Of a stretch of 64,000 nt of DNA, positions 51,623 to 61,721 are shown one piece after another (within the stretch, counting starts at the first letter, position 1; the number at the start of each line of letters is the position of its first letter). Both the position numbers and the translations under genes were made by a program. The DNA comes from Pseudarthrobacter phenanthrenivorans (lineage in GTDB: Bacteria; Actinomycetota; Actinomycetes; Actinomycetales; Micrococcaceae): contig NZ_JWTB01000005.1 in assembly GCF_000813845.1 (NCBI RefSeq), positions 124,001 to 188,000 on the forward strand, given 5' to 3'. Under the pieces are notes generated by a model that had not been told where the DNA came from, did no database searches, and saw only the letters and a program-made list of their open reading frames with translations.

Positions 51623-54600
51623 GGTGCACCGTCCAGGACCTGAAGAAGTTCGATATTCACGTCCGCAAGTTCCGCTTCGAGGCGGCTCAGAAGTTGCAGG
51701 GCTCCGCCGGGTTCTCCGGTCGAGCCAAGAGCTTCAATCTCGCCGCACAGGGCTGCAGCGGTGGTGGCGCCGATATTGGCGGCGGCGCCCCTCAGTGCGT
51801 GGGCCGTGCGGGCCAGGGCCGGACCGTCATCGTCGTTGACCGCTTGATGCAGAGAGGCAATCCGCTCAAGTACATCCTTCCGGAAAGCTTCTGCCGCCGC
51901 GGGCAATAGGCCCATTCCGTCCGCAGGTCCGAGGTCCCGAAGAATGGCCAACCGGTTTCCGTCGAGCACCTGCCTGGGATGCCCGCTCGTCGTCGACGGC
52001 TGACCACCGGTGACGGCCAGCGGCTGCCCCGGCAGGAAGCGCGTGGCCTGATCGGGAACCCACCTGGCCAGGACTGCTTCGAGTTCAGCGGGGTCGACCG
52101 GTTTGGCGAGGTAATCGTCCATGCCGGCCGCGAGGCAGCGTTCCCGGTCCCCGTCAAGGGCGCCGGCAGTCATGGCGATGATCGGTAGCCGCTTGTTCCC
52201 GTCCTCCCGGCGCCGGATAATCCCGGTAGCCTCGAACCCGTCCATCACCGGCATATGGCAGTCCATCAGGACGGCGTCATACTGCATCTTTCCGACGGAG
52301 GCCACTGCTTCGGCGCCGTCGGCGACCACGTCCACCGCGAAGCCCAGCTTCGCAACAGTTGATCGGGCCACAAGCTGGTTGACTTCATTGTCTTCGACGA
52401 CGAGGAGGCGGCCGCGGGCGAGCCCCCGGTTGGAGGAGCCGGAGGCGGCCCGCTCACGCAATGCCGCGTTGGTCATGGCCGTGAGCCTCTCCGCTGGGGG
52501 GCGTCGGGCACTGGTGGACATCAAGCGGATCAGGCGGTTGTAGAACTCGGAGCTGCGGACTGGTTTCATCAGCCATTCCCGCACCCCTGCGTCGAGAATT
52601 TCTGAACCCTTGACCTGCATGGTCGAGGTCAGCATGATCAGTTCAATGCTGGCCAGGACCGGATCAGCTTTGATGGCCCGGGCCAATTCCAGACCGTTGG
52701 TTCCAGGCATGCACAGATCCAGGACCGCAAGGTCGTAGGGTTCTCCCCGCTGTGCCGCTTCGCGGGTGCGGGCCAGGGCCGTCCTGGCGTCCGGTACGGC
52801 GTCAGGTTTCAGCCGCCAGCTACGCAGCTGCGACTCCAGTACCAGCCGGTTGGTGGCGTTGTCGTCCACCACCAGTGCACGCATGCCGGTGAGGAAATCG
52901 GCGGTCGGCAGGGGATCGGTGGACGGCGGTGCCACGGGCAACGGAATACGGAACCAGAAGGTGCTGCCCTCACCGGGCACGCTTCTCATTCCGATCTCAC
53001 CGGTCATCGCAGCGGTCAAGCGGTTGCAAATTGCCAGTCCCAGGCCGGTGCCCCCATAACGGCGGGTGGTCGAAGCGTCGGCCTGGGAAAATGATTCGAA
53101 CAAGCGTGCGTGCTGTGTCGGTTCGATGCCGATTCCTGTGTCCCGGACTTCGAAGCAGACCATGGCAGTTGATTCGGGCGTGGCATCCCGCGTTTCGGTC
53201 TTTATCCGGATGGCCACTTCTCCTGCGGCCGTGAACTTCACAGCATTGGACGCCAGATTCAACAGGATCTGCCGGATCCGGCCTGAATCTCCGACCAGTC
53301 GGCTGGGAAGGTCAGGCTCGCAGTAGGCAATCAGCTCCAACCGCTTGGCTTGTGCCGGTTCTGCCAGCAGGCCCGCGACTTCCTCCACCAGGAGCCGGGG
53401 ATCGAAGGGACGCAGGTCCAGTTCAACTTTGCCTGCCTCGAGTTTGGAAAAATCCAGGATGTCATTGATCAAGGCCAGCAGTGCCTCGCCGGCCCCTTTA
53501 ACCCCTTCGGCGTATTGCTTCTGTGTTTCATCCAGGGGGGTGTCGAGCAGAAGTGCAGTCAGTCCGACAACGCCATTCATCGGCGTACGGATTTCATGGC
53601 TCATGGTCGCCAGGAATTCGGACTTGAGCCTGCTTGCTTCCAGCGCGGCTGTCCTCGCTGCCTTCAACTCGTTTTCGGCCGCCCGGGGGAGAGTGATGTC
53701 GCGTGCGATGACGGCGATCCCACGCAGGTTCCCGTCTTTTTGGATCGGCGAGACCGTCACTGACACCGGAATGACCGTCCCGTCCTTCCGTACGTGTTCG
53801 GTTTCAAAGTTCATCGCGTCAAGGCTTTCCCGGAGCCGCTGGAGCGTCTCCTCGGTCCCGTCGGAACCCCCCTGGGGTAGAAGGATTCGTATGTCGCGGC
53901 CGATGGCCTCCGCGGCAGGGTAGCCGTACTGCCGCTCTGCTCCCGGATTCCAGCTCGTGATGATGCCCTCGGAGGTGGTGCTCATGATGGCATCCGTGGA
54001 GGAATTCACAATCGCGCCCAAACCCTCCAGATCCGCGGTCCGGGCGGCTACTTCCTGTTCCAGGCCGGTGGTCAGAGTGATGTTCTGAACGACGATCAAC
54101 ACCTGGCGGATCAGGATGAGGACCACCGTCGTCCTGGCCACCACCAGCAGGAAGGTACCTAGTTCCTGGACATGCGGCCCGGCAACGACAACCAGGGCCA
54201 CCAGGATGGGGGCGTAGGGGAGCAGTTCCAGGGCCAGCGCGAATGCCTTTCGCTCGGGCTGCGGCTTTTGTGCGTAAGGGACCATTGGTGCAAGCGCAAT
54301 CAGGAGGAAGGCGCCGATCCACCCCAGTGCCAGTGGCGAGCCTGTGACGCCCGTGACGCCATCGAAGGTGAGTCTGATGTAAGTGCTGTCCGTGATGGTC
54401 AGGGCGAGCAGTCCGCTGCCGAAACATAGCCAGGGGAGGCGTTCTCCCGGCTGCCGGCGCATGGCGAGGACCAGCACCAGTGATGTCATGACAACGTCTA
54501 CAACGGGATAGGCCGCGCTGACGAGCACGGTCAGGAAGTCGCCGTCAGAGCTTAATGCCGGCCCGAGTGCCGTGTACCAGCTGATCGCCAGGACCGAGCC

Positions 54601-55059
54601 CGCGATCACCGAAGCGTCAAGAGCTGCCCTGAACCAGCCCACCTTGGTGGTCCTGTCGGGCCGCTTGAAGCTGAACAGCGCGGCGGCGGCAGGTACGGAG
54701 TACGCGAGGAACAGGGCGTCGGCGATGGAGGGAAACGGGTATTGGTTGTTGTTGGTGAGACCGAAGAATGTCCAGATCCCCTGGCCAGCAGCCCACGTAA
54801 AGGCGGCCACCGACAGGAGAGACCACGCCTGCGCATTCTCACCGCGCCGGGCGGCGCGGCTACAGCTGATACCGGCCGTCAGGGCGGCAGCAAGGATGAG
54901 GAAGTCACCCGTCACCCTCGCCTGCGCCGTTCCGTTGTTCCAAGAGAAATACAGCGCCAGCACCCCAAGCAGCACGGCAGCTAATACAACGAGCCAAGTG
55001 AGAGAGGCCCCGCGTCCGCCGATTCGCCGTCGCGGTCCGAGGAGATAGTTCTGAGACAC
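51619..55059 (-). CDS. Hybrid sensor histidine kinase (MASE-like membrane, PAS, HisKA, HATPase, two REC, HPt)
   Basis: This is a 1146-residue membrane phosphorelay kinase. The first 330 residues hold about nine hydrophobic segments. A PAS domain (about 345-465, GAIVNSSTDAIMSTTSEGII) follows, then the histidine-kinase core with His488 in MSHEIRTPMNG and ATPase motifs. The first receiver has Asp781 (LAVLDLCMPG), the second Asp933 (AVLMDCHMPVMDG), and the HPt domain has His1087 (AHALRGAAANIG). All phosphorelay residues are present. GTG 55059 was chosen since GGGAGG lies 7 bases upstream. It is coupled to the GGDEF response regulator downstream. Confidence 0.92.
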   Translation of the reverse strand: MSQNYLLGPRRRIGGRGASLTWLVVLAAVLLGVLALYFSWNNGTAQARVTGDFLILAAALTAGISCSRAARRGENAQAWSLLSVAAFTWAAGQGIWTFFGLTNNNQYPFPSIADALFLAYSVPAAAALFSFKRPDRTTKVGWFRAALDASVIAGSVLAISWYTALGPALSSDGDFLTVLVSAAYPVVDVVMTSLVLVLAMRRQPGERLPWLCFGSGLLALTITDSTYIRLTFDGVTGVTGSPLALGWIGAFLLIALAPMVPYAQKPQPERKAFALALELLPYAPILVALVVVAGPHVQELGTFLLVVARTTVVLILIRQVLIVVQNITLTTGLEQEVAARTADLEGLGAIVNSSTDAIMSTTSEGIITSWNPGAERQYGYPAAEAIGRDIRILLPQGGSDGTEETLQRLRESLDAMNFETEHVRKDGTVIPVSVTVSPIQKDGNLRGIAVIARDITLPRAAENELKAARTAALEASRLKSEFLATMSHEIRTPMNGVVGLTALLLDTPLDETQKQYAEGVKGAGEALLALINDILDFSKLEAGKVELDLRPFDPRLLVEEVAGLLAEPAQAKRLELIAYCEPDLPSRLVGDSGRIRQILLNLASNAVKFTAAGEVAIRIKTETRDATPESTAMVCFEVRDTGIGIEPTQHARLFESFSQADASTTRRYGGTGLGLAICNRLTAAMTGEIGMRSVPGEGSTFWFRIPLPVAPPSTDPLPTADFLTGMRALVVDDNATNRLVLESQLRSWRLKPDAVPDARTALARTREAAQRGEPYDLAVLDLCMPGTNGLELARAIKADPVLASIELIMLTSTMQVKGSEILDAGVREWLMKPVRSSEFYNRLIRLMSTSARRPPAERLTAMTNAALRERAASGSSNRGLARGRLLVVEDNEVNQLVARSTVAKLGFAVDVVADGAEAVASVGKMQYDAVLMDCHMPVMDGFEATGIIRRREDGNKRLPIIAMTAGALDGDRERCLAAGMDDYLAKPVDPAELEAVLARWVPDQATRFLPGQPLAVTGGQPSTTSGHPRQVLDGNRLAILRDLGPADGMGLLPAAAEAFRKDVLERIASLHQAVNDDDGPALARTAHALRGAAANIGATTAAALCGEIEALGSTGEPGGALQLLSRLEAELADVNIELLQVLDGAP

Positions 55060-55242
55060 GTGCAGCCCTCCCAATAAAGCGCCTCTCACCCGCAGGAACT
55101 GAGACCCGGGCCGCCCGAAAGGTGGGCGCAGACGCACACTCAAAATATAGCTCTGGACCAGACCGGGCGCGTCATGTGCTTGGAGCTTTGTCGTTCAGGC
55201 ATAGCCAACAGCGCTTATCCCATTGGCAGCGGATGCAGACTC

Positions 55243-56361
55243 CTATGTCTCCGGCTCACCGAGAAAAAGGCTCACGGTCGTTCCTTCCCCCTGATCACCT
55301 GAAATCTCCAGATGCCCCCCGTGGGCTGCTGCGATGCGGGCACACGTTGCCAACCCCAACCCGGAGCCGGGCGGATCCCCCTCCCGGTGCAGACGCACGA
55401 GCGGCTCCACCACACGGCTGCGGTCCCCTGCGGTGATCCCCTTACCGTTATCCACCACCTGCACCACAACACCGGCATTGTTTCGCTGTCCCTGGACACG
55501 AATCATCGGAGGAACTCCGGAACGGGCATAGGCGACAGCGTTTTGAATCAGGTTTTGCAGCGCTGTGCGCATCTGTGCCTCGTCAGCATCGAAGACAAAG
55601 TCCTCACACTCAAGGACCGCGCCCGCTTCACCTAACGTGGGGCTTATGTCAACGGTGACGTCTTCCACCAACTTAGTCAGCGATAGCGGCTTCTTCTCCA
55701 AAGAACCACCGATGGAGGCGAATGCGAGAAGTTCCTCAACCATGGACAGCATTCTGCGGGCGCTCGATCCCACTATTTCCAGATACCCCGAGCTCTCTGT
55801 TGGATGAGGCGCCGGATCCATGGATGCCAATTCCATGTATCCAAGGATTGTAGTTAAGGGGGTGCGGAGGTCGTGGCTCACCCTTCCAGTGAAGGCAGCC
55901 AGCCTCTCATTACTGGCTGTTGCGGCACCCAAGGCGTCAGCGAGGTCGGCGTGCAAGGCTGTCACTCGTTGCGCGGCGAGGAGGCGGGTATGCAGGAGGA
56001 AAGGATCCAGGGGTTTGGTGACATAATCATCGGCTCCAGCCTCCATGCCGGCGAGGACATCTTCCCGGGAACCGTGGGAGGTCACGAGCACCACATACGT
56101 ATAAGCGTCGCCTTCTGCCGCGCGGATGGCGCGGCAGAGACTAAGCCCATCCATGCCTGGCATCTGCAGGTCCGTAACTACCACGTGCGGGCGTCCCCTC
56201 TGGTAAAGGTCCCACCCGATATCGCCGTTGGCAGCGGTGAGGCATTCGTGCCCGGATTGTTCCACGGCAGCCTGGGCGACCAGTAAGGATCCGGGATCAT
56301 CGTCGACGACAAGCACCTTTAGACAATTCCCAGGTCGGCCCACGCGCCCTCCCAATTTCAT
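55243..56361 (-). CDS. REC-histidine kinase fusion
   Basis: This 372-residue soluble protein has a receiver (VLVVDDDPGSLLVAQAAVEQ, Asp in VVVTDLQMPG, Lys in YVTKPLDPF) followed by a HisKA domain with His in GRVSHDLRTPLTTILG and an ATPase domain with NLIQNAVAY and GSGLGLATCARIA. The receiver is very similar to that of the GGDEF protein at 50714-51622, including the shared stretch GADDYVTKPLDPF and LHTRLL. The output in this protein is a kinase rather than a cyclase. It probably relays signals within the same network. Confidence 0.92.
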   Translation of the reverse strand: MKLGGRVGRPGNCLKVLVVDDDPGSLLVAQAAVEQSGHECLTAANGDIGWDLYQRGRPHVVVTDLQMPGMDGLSLCRAIRAAEGDAYTYVVLVTSHGSREDVLAGMEAGADDYVTKPLDPFLLHTRLLAAQRVTALHADLADALGAATASNERLAAFTGRVSHDLRTPLTTILGYMELASMDPAPHPTESSGYLEIVGSSARRMLSMVEELLAFASIGGSLEKKPLSLTKLVEDVTVDISPTLGEAGAVLECEDFVFDADEAQMRTALQNLIQNAVAYARSGVPPMIRVQGQRNNAGVVVQVVDNGKGITAGDRSRVVEPLVRLHREGDPPGSGLGLATCARIAAAHGGHLEISGDQGEGTTVSLFLGEPET

Positions 56362-56662
56362 GCGGACAATGTGTGCAGCGGGACTGCCACATCATTCCAA
56401 CAACCGGCACCACGCGCATCAGAAACATTGACTACAGCTGTCATACCGGCCCCCGGCCTTGTCGATAACGGCGGCAGCACAGCGCCGACCTGCCTGAGTC
56501 TAGCCGCCCTGCCTGATGGAGGTCAGTCGGAGAAGCTGACACCAAGATCAGACTTACGCCCGGCCGGGGCCAAGCCGGGTCGGAGACCAGCTGCCCGCTT
56601 CCGCTGTACGGACAGAGACAAGCAAAATGACGCGCCTGTCAGCGACGTTCGGGGGCATACCT
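56362..56662. other. 301-base gap without a recognised gene
   Basis: The gap lies upstream of the minus-strand REC-kinase. I see an 8-bp palindrome ACAGCTGT around 56432 flanked by TTGACT and CATA, and a GC-rich GCCCGGCCGGGGC stem near 56560. Neither is diagnostic, and no protein-like frame is present. Confidence 0.3.
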
Positions 56663-57169
56663 TCAGCGGTTGGTGAGCCTTATGGTGCGGGCGTGGTGGA
56701 TCGCTGCGAGGGCCGCGGCGCTGGCGGCCAGCCTGACTGCATGGAAGCGATACCAGCGCGCCAGGAGAGGGCGGCGTTGGTCCTGGCTGAGCGGCTGCGG
56801 GCTGAAGAACAGCCTCGTGTTCAGGTATCGAAGGATGTAGACCGTAGCAGCGGCGCCTACGGCTGAACTGGCTGCGCCCACCAACAGCGCGGCCCTGCTG
56901 CGCGGATTGTTCCAGCCGGCTACCAGCGCACCGATAGCTGCCGGTGCATTGACCGGCGCGACAGGTGCGTAGTAGCGGCCGGGGCTGCCCGTTCCAAAGG
57001 GGGCCCGGGAGAGTTCACGGCTGGCCTCCGTTGCCGCCACTCGGTCAGGGACTTTGACCAATGCCTCATAGAGGTTTCCGAAAAACCAGTGCGCGTGGGT
57101 GAATTCGGCGACATCCAGAAGCCGATCGGCGATAAGTTCCCGGCGAAGTTGAAAGGTCCTCATGCCCAC
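56663..57169 (-). CDS. Small membrane protein, possibly DUF1772-like
   Basis: This 168-residue protein has a helical N-terminal part (HAHWFFGNLYEALVKVPDRVA) and three or so hydrophobic segments (AAIGALVAGWNN, AALLVGAASSAVGAAATVYIL, AVRLAASAAALAAIHHA). The opening resembles the DUF1772 membrane family, but the match is weak. No function can be given. It is transcribed alone, upstream of a 226-base stretch that holds at most a gene remnant. Confidence 0.6.
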   Translation of the reverse strand: MGMRTFQLRRELIADRLLDVAEFTHAHWFFGNLYEALVKVPDRVAATEASRELSRAPFGTGSPGRYYAPVAPVNAPAAIGALVAGWNNPRSRAALLVGAASSAVGAAATVYILRYLNTRLFFSPQPLSQDQRRPLLARWYRFHAVRLAASAAALAAIHHARTIRLTNR

Positions 57170-57180
57170 AAATCTACGCT

Positions 57181-57399
57181 TCAGGGGCGCCCGGGGTGCC
57201 CGGAGGCCGGAACCTGGTCACGGGGCCAGCTTGGCGCCCCACTCCTGGGGCGAAACAAGCCGGTCCGTCGGGAGAATTCCCAGCAACGTCCTTCCGGGTC
57301 CTCGACCGTGCAGTGCGAAGCCCCTGAATGCAATTGGCTTGTCGCATCTTCGACCTCCCTGGCGGAGTCTTCCGGGCAGCCTCGCGGGCCGGCGCTCAA
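57181..57399 (-). pseudogene. Possible remnant of a VOC-family gene
   Basis: A 72-codon minus-strand frame contains HCTVEDPEGRCWEFSRR, very like the closing segment of glyoxalase-fold proteins (DPEGxxWEF). The part before it is short and lacks the first VOC unit. It lies between nagA and the small membrane-protein gene, so it may be the 3' end of a decayed gene. Confidence 0.3.
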
Positions 57400-58631
57400 A
57401 AGGGTTCGTGCTCCAATTGGCTGGCGCTTTCTGCACCCGGCGCGCTGACCCGTTCACCCCTGCGCAGCACTGCTGCCAGGTTCAGGTCCCCGTCAAGGAC
57501 GACGACATCGGCCTGCATTCCAGGGCGCAGGTCACCCGTCCGCGCGGAGAGGCCCAGCAAGGATGCCGGGACAGCCGAAGCGGAAGTGACCGCATCCCGG
57601 AGTGGAACCCCCGCAGCCACGCAGCAGCGCACGACATCCAGCAGCGTGCTGGTTCCCCCGGCAATGGCGCCGCTGGAGTCAACCCGGGCCACGCCGCCGC
57701 TGACCGTGACGGCGAGGGATCCCAGCCGGTACTGTCCGTCCTCCAGTCCGGTCGCCGCCATCGAATCGGTCACCAGGGCGATGTTCTGCGGCCCCACGAG
57801 GTCGAACACCAACTTCACGGTTTCCGCCGCCAGATGCACGCCATCGGCTATCAGTTCCACCACCGCCGTTCCTGCCCGGGCCGCGCTGAGGCTCGCCGAG
57901 ACCGGTCCGGGAGAGCGGTGGTGCAGCGGGGGCATGGCATTGAAAAGGTGGGTGACACTCGGCCTGCGCTTACCGCCGGGTTTTCCTGCCGATTCCAGGC
58001 CCAACACCCCCCGCTCCAGGAACGCAGCCGCCGTCGTATTGTCCGCAGCGGTGTGGCCGAGGGAGGGGACGATGCCGCGGGCCGCAAGCTGCCCAACGAG
58101 TTCGGCGGCCCCGGGCAGTTCGGCCGCCAGGGTCATGGAGGCCAGGGTTGGTCCCGCCGCTGCCAGCAGGCGGGCCACGAGCTCCTGGTCGGGTTCCAGG
58201 AGCAAGGCGGGATCGTGCGCGCCGCACTGCTGGTCCGAAAGGAAGGGACCTTCCAGGTGCGACCCGGCAATCAGCCCCAGGCCCGTCAGCTCCCGCAGCA
58301 CCCGAAGGTTCCTGACCAGGTCGTCGGGCTTTCCCGTCACCAGGCTGGCGACCAACGTGGTGGTTCCACGGCTGTGCAGGTAGCGTGCCGCCCGTTCAGC
58401 GCCCCCTGGATCACCTTCGGAGAAATCCGAACCGCAGGCACCGTGGCAATGCACATCCACCAGGCCGGGCACCAGGACCTGTCCGGCCGGTGCCGCCGGC
58501 GGCAGTTCCCCGGGGAATTCCCGGGCAGGGCCGGCGAAGGTGACCAGTCCGCCGTCGGCCGCCACCACTCCGTCCCCGATGTCCATCGACGCGGTGACGA
58601 TCCGGCCGCGAAGAACCAGTCCAGTGCCCAT
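57396..58631 (-). CDS. nagA: N-acetylglucosamine-6-phosphate deacetylase
   Basis: This 411-residue amidohydrolase removes acetate from GlcNAc-6-phosphate. Metal-site and substrate motifs are visible: PGLVDVHCHGACGSDF near residue 58, HLEGPFLSDQQCGAHDP with the metal Glu, SLGHTAADNTTAAAFLERG, THLFNAMPPLHHRSPG, and the catalytic Asp in LVTDSMAATG. ATG 58631 overlaps the cutC stop (TGATG), and a TTG at 58634 is an alternative. It is the last gene of the nagE-nagB-cutC-nagA operon. Confidence 0.95.
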   Translation of the reverse strand: MGTGLVLRGRIVTASMDIGDGVVAADGGLVTFAGPAREFPGELPPAAPAGQVLVPGLVDVHCHGACGSDFSEGDPGGAERAARYLHSRGTTTLVASLVTGKPDDLVRNLRVLRELTGLGLIAGSHLEGPFLSDQQCGAHDPALLLEPDQELVARLLAAAGPTLASMTLAAELPGAAELVGQLAARGIVPSLGHTAADNTTAAAFLERGVLGLESAGKPGGKRRPSVTHLFNAMPPLHHRSPGPVSASLSAARAGTAVVELIADGVHLAAETVKLVFDLVGPQNIALVTDSMAATGLEDGQYRLGSLAVTVSGGVARVDSSGAIAGGTSTLLDVVRCCVAAGVPLRDAVTSASAVPASLLGLSARTGDLRPGMQADVVVLDGDLNLAAVLRRGERVSAPGAESASQLEHEPF

Positions 58632-59434
58632 CAAGATACAGTCCTTCGTTCATCGATGTCCTTCGCAGCCACGGCGGCAGCCATGCGCGCGGCCAGGTCA
58701 GGGTCCGCAGCGGCGCGCCGGACCCCGGAATCCCCGGCCTTCAGCTGCCCGAGCCGCGCCGAGGTGTGCACGGCATGGACTCCGGCGTCCAGGAGCGACG
58801 GTACCAGTGCCAGGGTGACGCCCCCGCCGGCCATGACCTGGACCGAAGGGGCACTCCGTCGCCCCTCCTGCACGATCCTGCCCAGCATCTCCAGCCCCGC
58901 GGCGCAGTCCGCGCCGCCACCGCTGGTCAGAACCCGGTCCACGCCAGCCTGCTGCAGCCGGGAGAGGGCCTCGGCCGGCTCCACGCCGGCCGCCAGGGCC
59001 GCGTCGAACGCCCGGTGGAACGTCACTTCCGCGTCCGGACGCACTGCCCGGGCCGTGGCCACGATGCGCTGCATCGCCGCAACGTCCGGGCCGCCGTCGG
59101 CGCCAAGCACGCCAACCACCACGCCCGCAGCCCCTGCGCGCAGTGCCGCCACGGCATCCCGCTCGATCACTTCGAGCTGGTCGGTGGCGTAGACAAAGTT
59201 GCCGGGCCGGGGACGCACCAGGACATGGACCGGGAGGCCGAGGCCGCACGCCTGCCCAATGGTGCCAATGCTTGGCGTGATGCCCCCGGTCTCCGCCAGG
59301 GCTGCGCACAGCTCGACGCGGGCCGCGGCCACGGAAACTGCCAGCCGGACGCCGTCGGCATCTTCCACCGCCAGCTCAAGCTGCGGCACGGACCGGGCCA
59401 CGGACAGGCGCCCGGAGCTCACAGTCCCTGCCAT
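58631..59434 (-). CDS. cutC: CutC family protein (TIM barrel)
   Basis: This 267-residue CutC-type TIM-barrel protein has family motifs [31 protein letters not shown] and [10 protein letters not shown], with [13 protein letters not shown] and VMAGGGVTL later. The family was linked to copper homeostasis but its true reaction is uncertain, and it is often located in sugar operons. Here it sits between nagB and nagA with overlaps on both sides (16 bases with nagB, 1 base with nagA), pointing to a role in amino-sugar metabolism. Confidence 0.9.
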   Translation of the reverse strand: MAGTVSSGRLSVARSVPQLELAVEDADGVRLAVSVAAARVELCAALAETGGITPSIGTIGQACGLGLPVHVLVRPRPGNFVYATDQLEVIERDAVAALRAGAAGVVVGVLGADGGPDVAAMQRIVATARAVRPDAEVTFHRAFDAALAAGVEPAEALSRLQQAGVDRVLTSGGGADCAAGLEMLGRIVQEGRRSAPSVQVMAGGGVTLALVPSLLDAGVHAVHTSARLGQLKAGDSGVRRAAADPDLAARMAAAVAAKDIDERRTVS

Positions 59435-60198
59435 GCCGGCTTCCGGCCGAAGGTGTCCTGGTAGTACTCCCGGTGGGTAAGGCGGGAGGCCGCCGCCTCA
59501 TCCACCAGCACGGATACGTGCGGGTGCAGCTGGAGGGCCGACGCCGGACAGATCGCCGCGACGGGACCTTCGACGGCGGCAGCCACAGCATCTGCCTTGG
59601 CCCCGCCCATCGCGAGCAGCAGCAGGTGCCTGGCCTCCCGAATGGTCCCCAGACCCTGGGTCAGCACGTGCTCCGGTACGTCCTCCGGTGCGTCAAAGAA
59701 GCGGGCGTTGTCCTGCCGCGTCTGCCGGGTGAGCGTCTTGATCCGCGTGCGGGAGGCCAGCGAGGACATGGGCTCATTGAAGCCCACATGGCCATCCGTC
59801 CCGATGCCGAGGATCTGGATATCCACCCCTCCCGCGGCCGCGATCCGGGCCTCGTAGGCGGTAGCTTCCGCCCGGGGGTCCGGGGCCAGGCCGTCCAGCC
59901 CGTGCACTGCGCCGGGGCCGAAATCAACGCTTGCCGTGAATTCCTCCCTGATGACCGAATGGTAGGACTGCGGATGGCCGGGCGGCAGGCCTACGTACTC
60001 GTCCAGCAGGAAGGCCTGCGCTGCAGCGAAGCTCAGCCCGCCGTTCCGGTGCCGGCGGATGAGTTCCTGGTATGTTCCCAGGGGAGTGGAGCCGGTGGCC
60101 AGCCCCAGGACGGACGGGCCGCGCCGGACCTGTTCCTCGATGGCGTCCGCGGCCGTGCGGGCTACGTCGTCAGGGGTGGGAAGGATGATGATTTCCAT
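59419..60198 (-). CDS. nagB: Glucosamine-6-phosphate deaminase
   Basis: This 259-residue enzyme turns glucosamine-6-phosphate into fructose-6-phosphate and ammonia. Motifs are [35 protein letters not shown] with the catalytic Asp, [14 protein letters not shown] with the ring-opening His, and the family C-terminus [13 protein letters not shown] 60198 starts directly at the first beta strand ([12 protein letters not shown]); a longer frame adds basic filler. It lies 44 bases after nagE. Confidence 0.95.
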   Translation of the reverse strand: MEIIILPTPDDVARTAADAIEEQVRRGPSVLGLATGSTPLGTYQELIRRHRNGGLSFAAAQAFLLDEYVGLPPGHPQSYHSVIREEFTASVDFGPGAVHGLDGLAPDPRAEATAYEARIAAAGGVDIQILGIGTDGHVGFNEPMSSLASRTRIKTLTRQTRQDNARFFDAPEDVPEHVLTQGLGTIREARHLLLLAMGGAKADAVAAAVEGPVAAICPASALQLHPHVSVLVDEAAASRLTHREYYQDTFGRKPAWQGL

Positions 60199-60242
60199 GC
60201 GGTGCGATGCTTTCGGCTGGAGGTTGCTGATGTTGGAAGGGC

Positions 60243-61490
60243 TTACTTTGCGGCTTCGGTTTCCACTGTGACTTCGTCGTCTTCGCGGCCGGGGGTGCGC
60301 AGGTTCCAGCGCTTGATGACGAACGAGAAGAGGAAGTAGTAGATCACCGCATAGCCCAGGCCAATCGGGATCAACAGCCACGCGTTCTGGGCTTTGCCGA
60401 AGTTCAGGACGAAGTCGATCAGCCCGGCTGAGAACGTGAAGCCGTGATGGATCCCCAGCGCATTCACCAGGGCCATGGAGGTTCCGGTCAGTGCTGCATG
60501 GACGATGTAGAGCGGGAATGCAACGAACATGAACGAGTACTCAAGCGGTTCGGTGATGCCGGTGAAGAACGCCGTGAGCGCGGTGGAGAGCATGATGCCG
60601 CCCACGATCTTCTTCTGGGAGGGCTTGGCATGGCGCCAGATGGCCAGGGCAGCGGCCGGAAGGCCGAACATCATGATGGGGAAGAAGCCGGTCATGAAGG
60701 TGCCGGCGGTGGGGTCGCCCGCAAAGAAGCGGTTAAGGTCGCCGCGCACCAGGTGGCCGGACGCGTCCGTGTAGTCGCCGATGAGGAACCATACGCCCGA
60801 ATTCAGGATGTGGTGGAGGCCCGCAGGGATCAGCATGCGGTTGGCGAAACCGTAGATTCCGCCGCCCAGTACGGCGTTGCCCGCCACAAACTCGCCCACG
60901 GCGGAAAGGCCTGCGTTGAAGAGCGGGTACAGGAGGGCCATGACGACGCCGACCACCAGGCTGGTGACGGAGGTCAGGATGGGCACCAGGCGCCGGCCGC
61001 TGAAGAAGCCCAGGAAGTCCGGCAGCTTGGTGCGGTAGAACCGCTGCCAGAGCCCGGCGGACAACAGGCCCACCACGATGCCGGCGAGGACGCCGTAGTT
61101 GATCATGGCCGGCTTCCCGCCAGGGTCCAGTTGCCCGTCGAGAACCAGCGGCGACATGGCCTTGAAGACGCCGTCGATCACCATGTAGCCCACAACCGCG
61201 GCGAGTGCCGTGGACCCGTCAGCCTTCTTGGCCCAGCCGACGGCGATGCCGACGGCGAAGATGAGCGGGAGCCAGGTAAAGACGGCGTTGCCGGCGGCCG
61301 AGATGACGGCGGCGCCCCCTTCAAAGCCGGGAATGGCGCCGAGCAGGTCGGCCTGGCCGATGCGCAGCAGGATGCCGGCGGCCGGAAGGACAGCGATGGG
61401 GAGCATCAGGCAGCGGCCCAGCCGCTGGAGGGTGGCGAAGGCCCGGTTTGGCTTCTTTTCAGCTGCCAGGGCGGTGGTCTCGGATGACAT
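60243..61490 (-). CDS. nagE: PTS transporter subunit EIIC, N-acetylglucosamine type
   Basis: This 415-residue membrane permease of the phosphotransferase system has about 10 hydrophobic segments. [21 protein letters not shown] opens the EIIC domain and [18 protein letters not shown] is the conserved loop with the active Glu. Unlike E. coli NagE it has no fused IIB or IIA; these are encoded divergently at 61722-62410, the arrangement seen in Streptomyces. A DasR-like site lies 61 bases upstream. The C-terminal tail is acidic. Confidence 0.93.
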   Translation of the reverse strand: MSSETTALAAEKKPNRAFATLQRLGRCLMLPIAVLPAAGILLRIGQADLLGAIPGFEGGAAVISAAGNAVFTWLPLIFAVGIAVGWAKKADGSTALAAVVGYMVIDGVFKAMSPLVLDGQLDPGGKPAMINYGVLAGIVVGLLSAGLWQRFYRTKLPDFLGFFSGRRLVPILTSVTSLVVGVVMALLYPLFNAGLSAVGEFVAGNAVLGGGIYGFANRMLIPAGLHHILNSGVWFLIGDYTDASGHLVRGDLNRFFAGDPTAGTFMTGFFPIMMFGLPAAALAIWRHAKPSQKKIVGGIMLSTALTAFFTGITEPLEYSFMFVAFPLYIVHAALTGTSMALVNALGIHHGFTFSAGLIDFVLNFGKAQNAWLLIPIGLGYAVIYYFLFSFVIKRWNLRTPGREDDEVTVETEAAK

Positions 61491-61550
61491 GGTGTGCACC
61501 TCTGTGGGGTTGGGTGGGGGCTTGTGAAAGAACGGTTCCAGCCGGTACTG

Positions 61551-61566
61551 TCTGGTTATGACCAGT
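61551..61566. promoter_or_regulatory. dre-like operator for a DasR/NagR-type GntR regulator
   Basis: TCTGGTTATGACCAGT matches the known DasR responsive element ACTGGTCTAGACCAGT at 12 of 16 positions, including CTGGT and ACCAGT arms. It lies in the 231-base gap between divergent nagE and the IIB-IIA genes, so one site could govern both directions. The GntR protein at 62419-63171 is the likely binder. Confidence 0.75.
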
Positions 61567-61721
61567 TCAGTGTGATTCATCCCACCGTCGGTGTCAAGGA
61601 AGGAAAATCTCCTCCGGGACAGGCCGCCGGTGGCAAAAGAAGCCATCATTGGTCGTACCGCAGCCGCCGGCTCCGGTGTTCGAAGATGTGCTCCGAGAGG
61701 GCACCGTCAGAAAGGGCAGCC

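Noticed and set aside
57162..59192. Very long plus-strand open frame (676 codons)
   Set aside because: It is antisense to nagA and cutC, whose motifs are clear; composition is Ser/Arg/Ala-rich as expected for a high-GC shadow frame.
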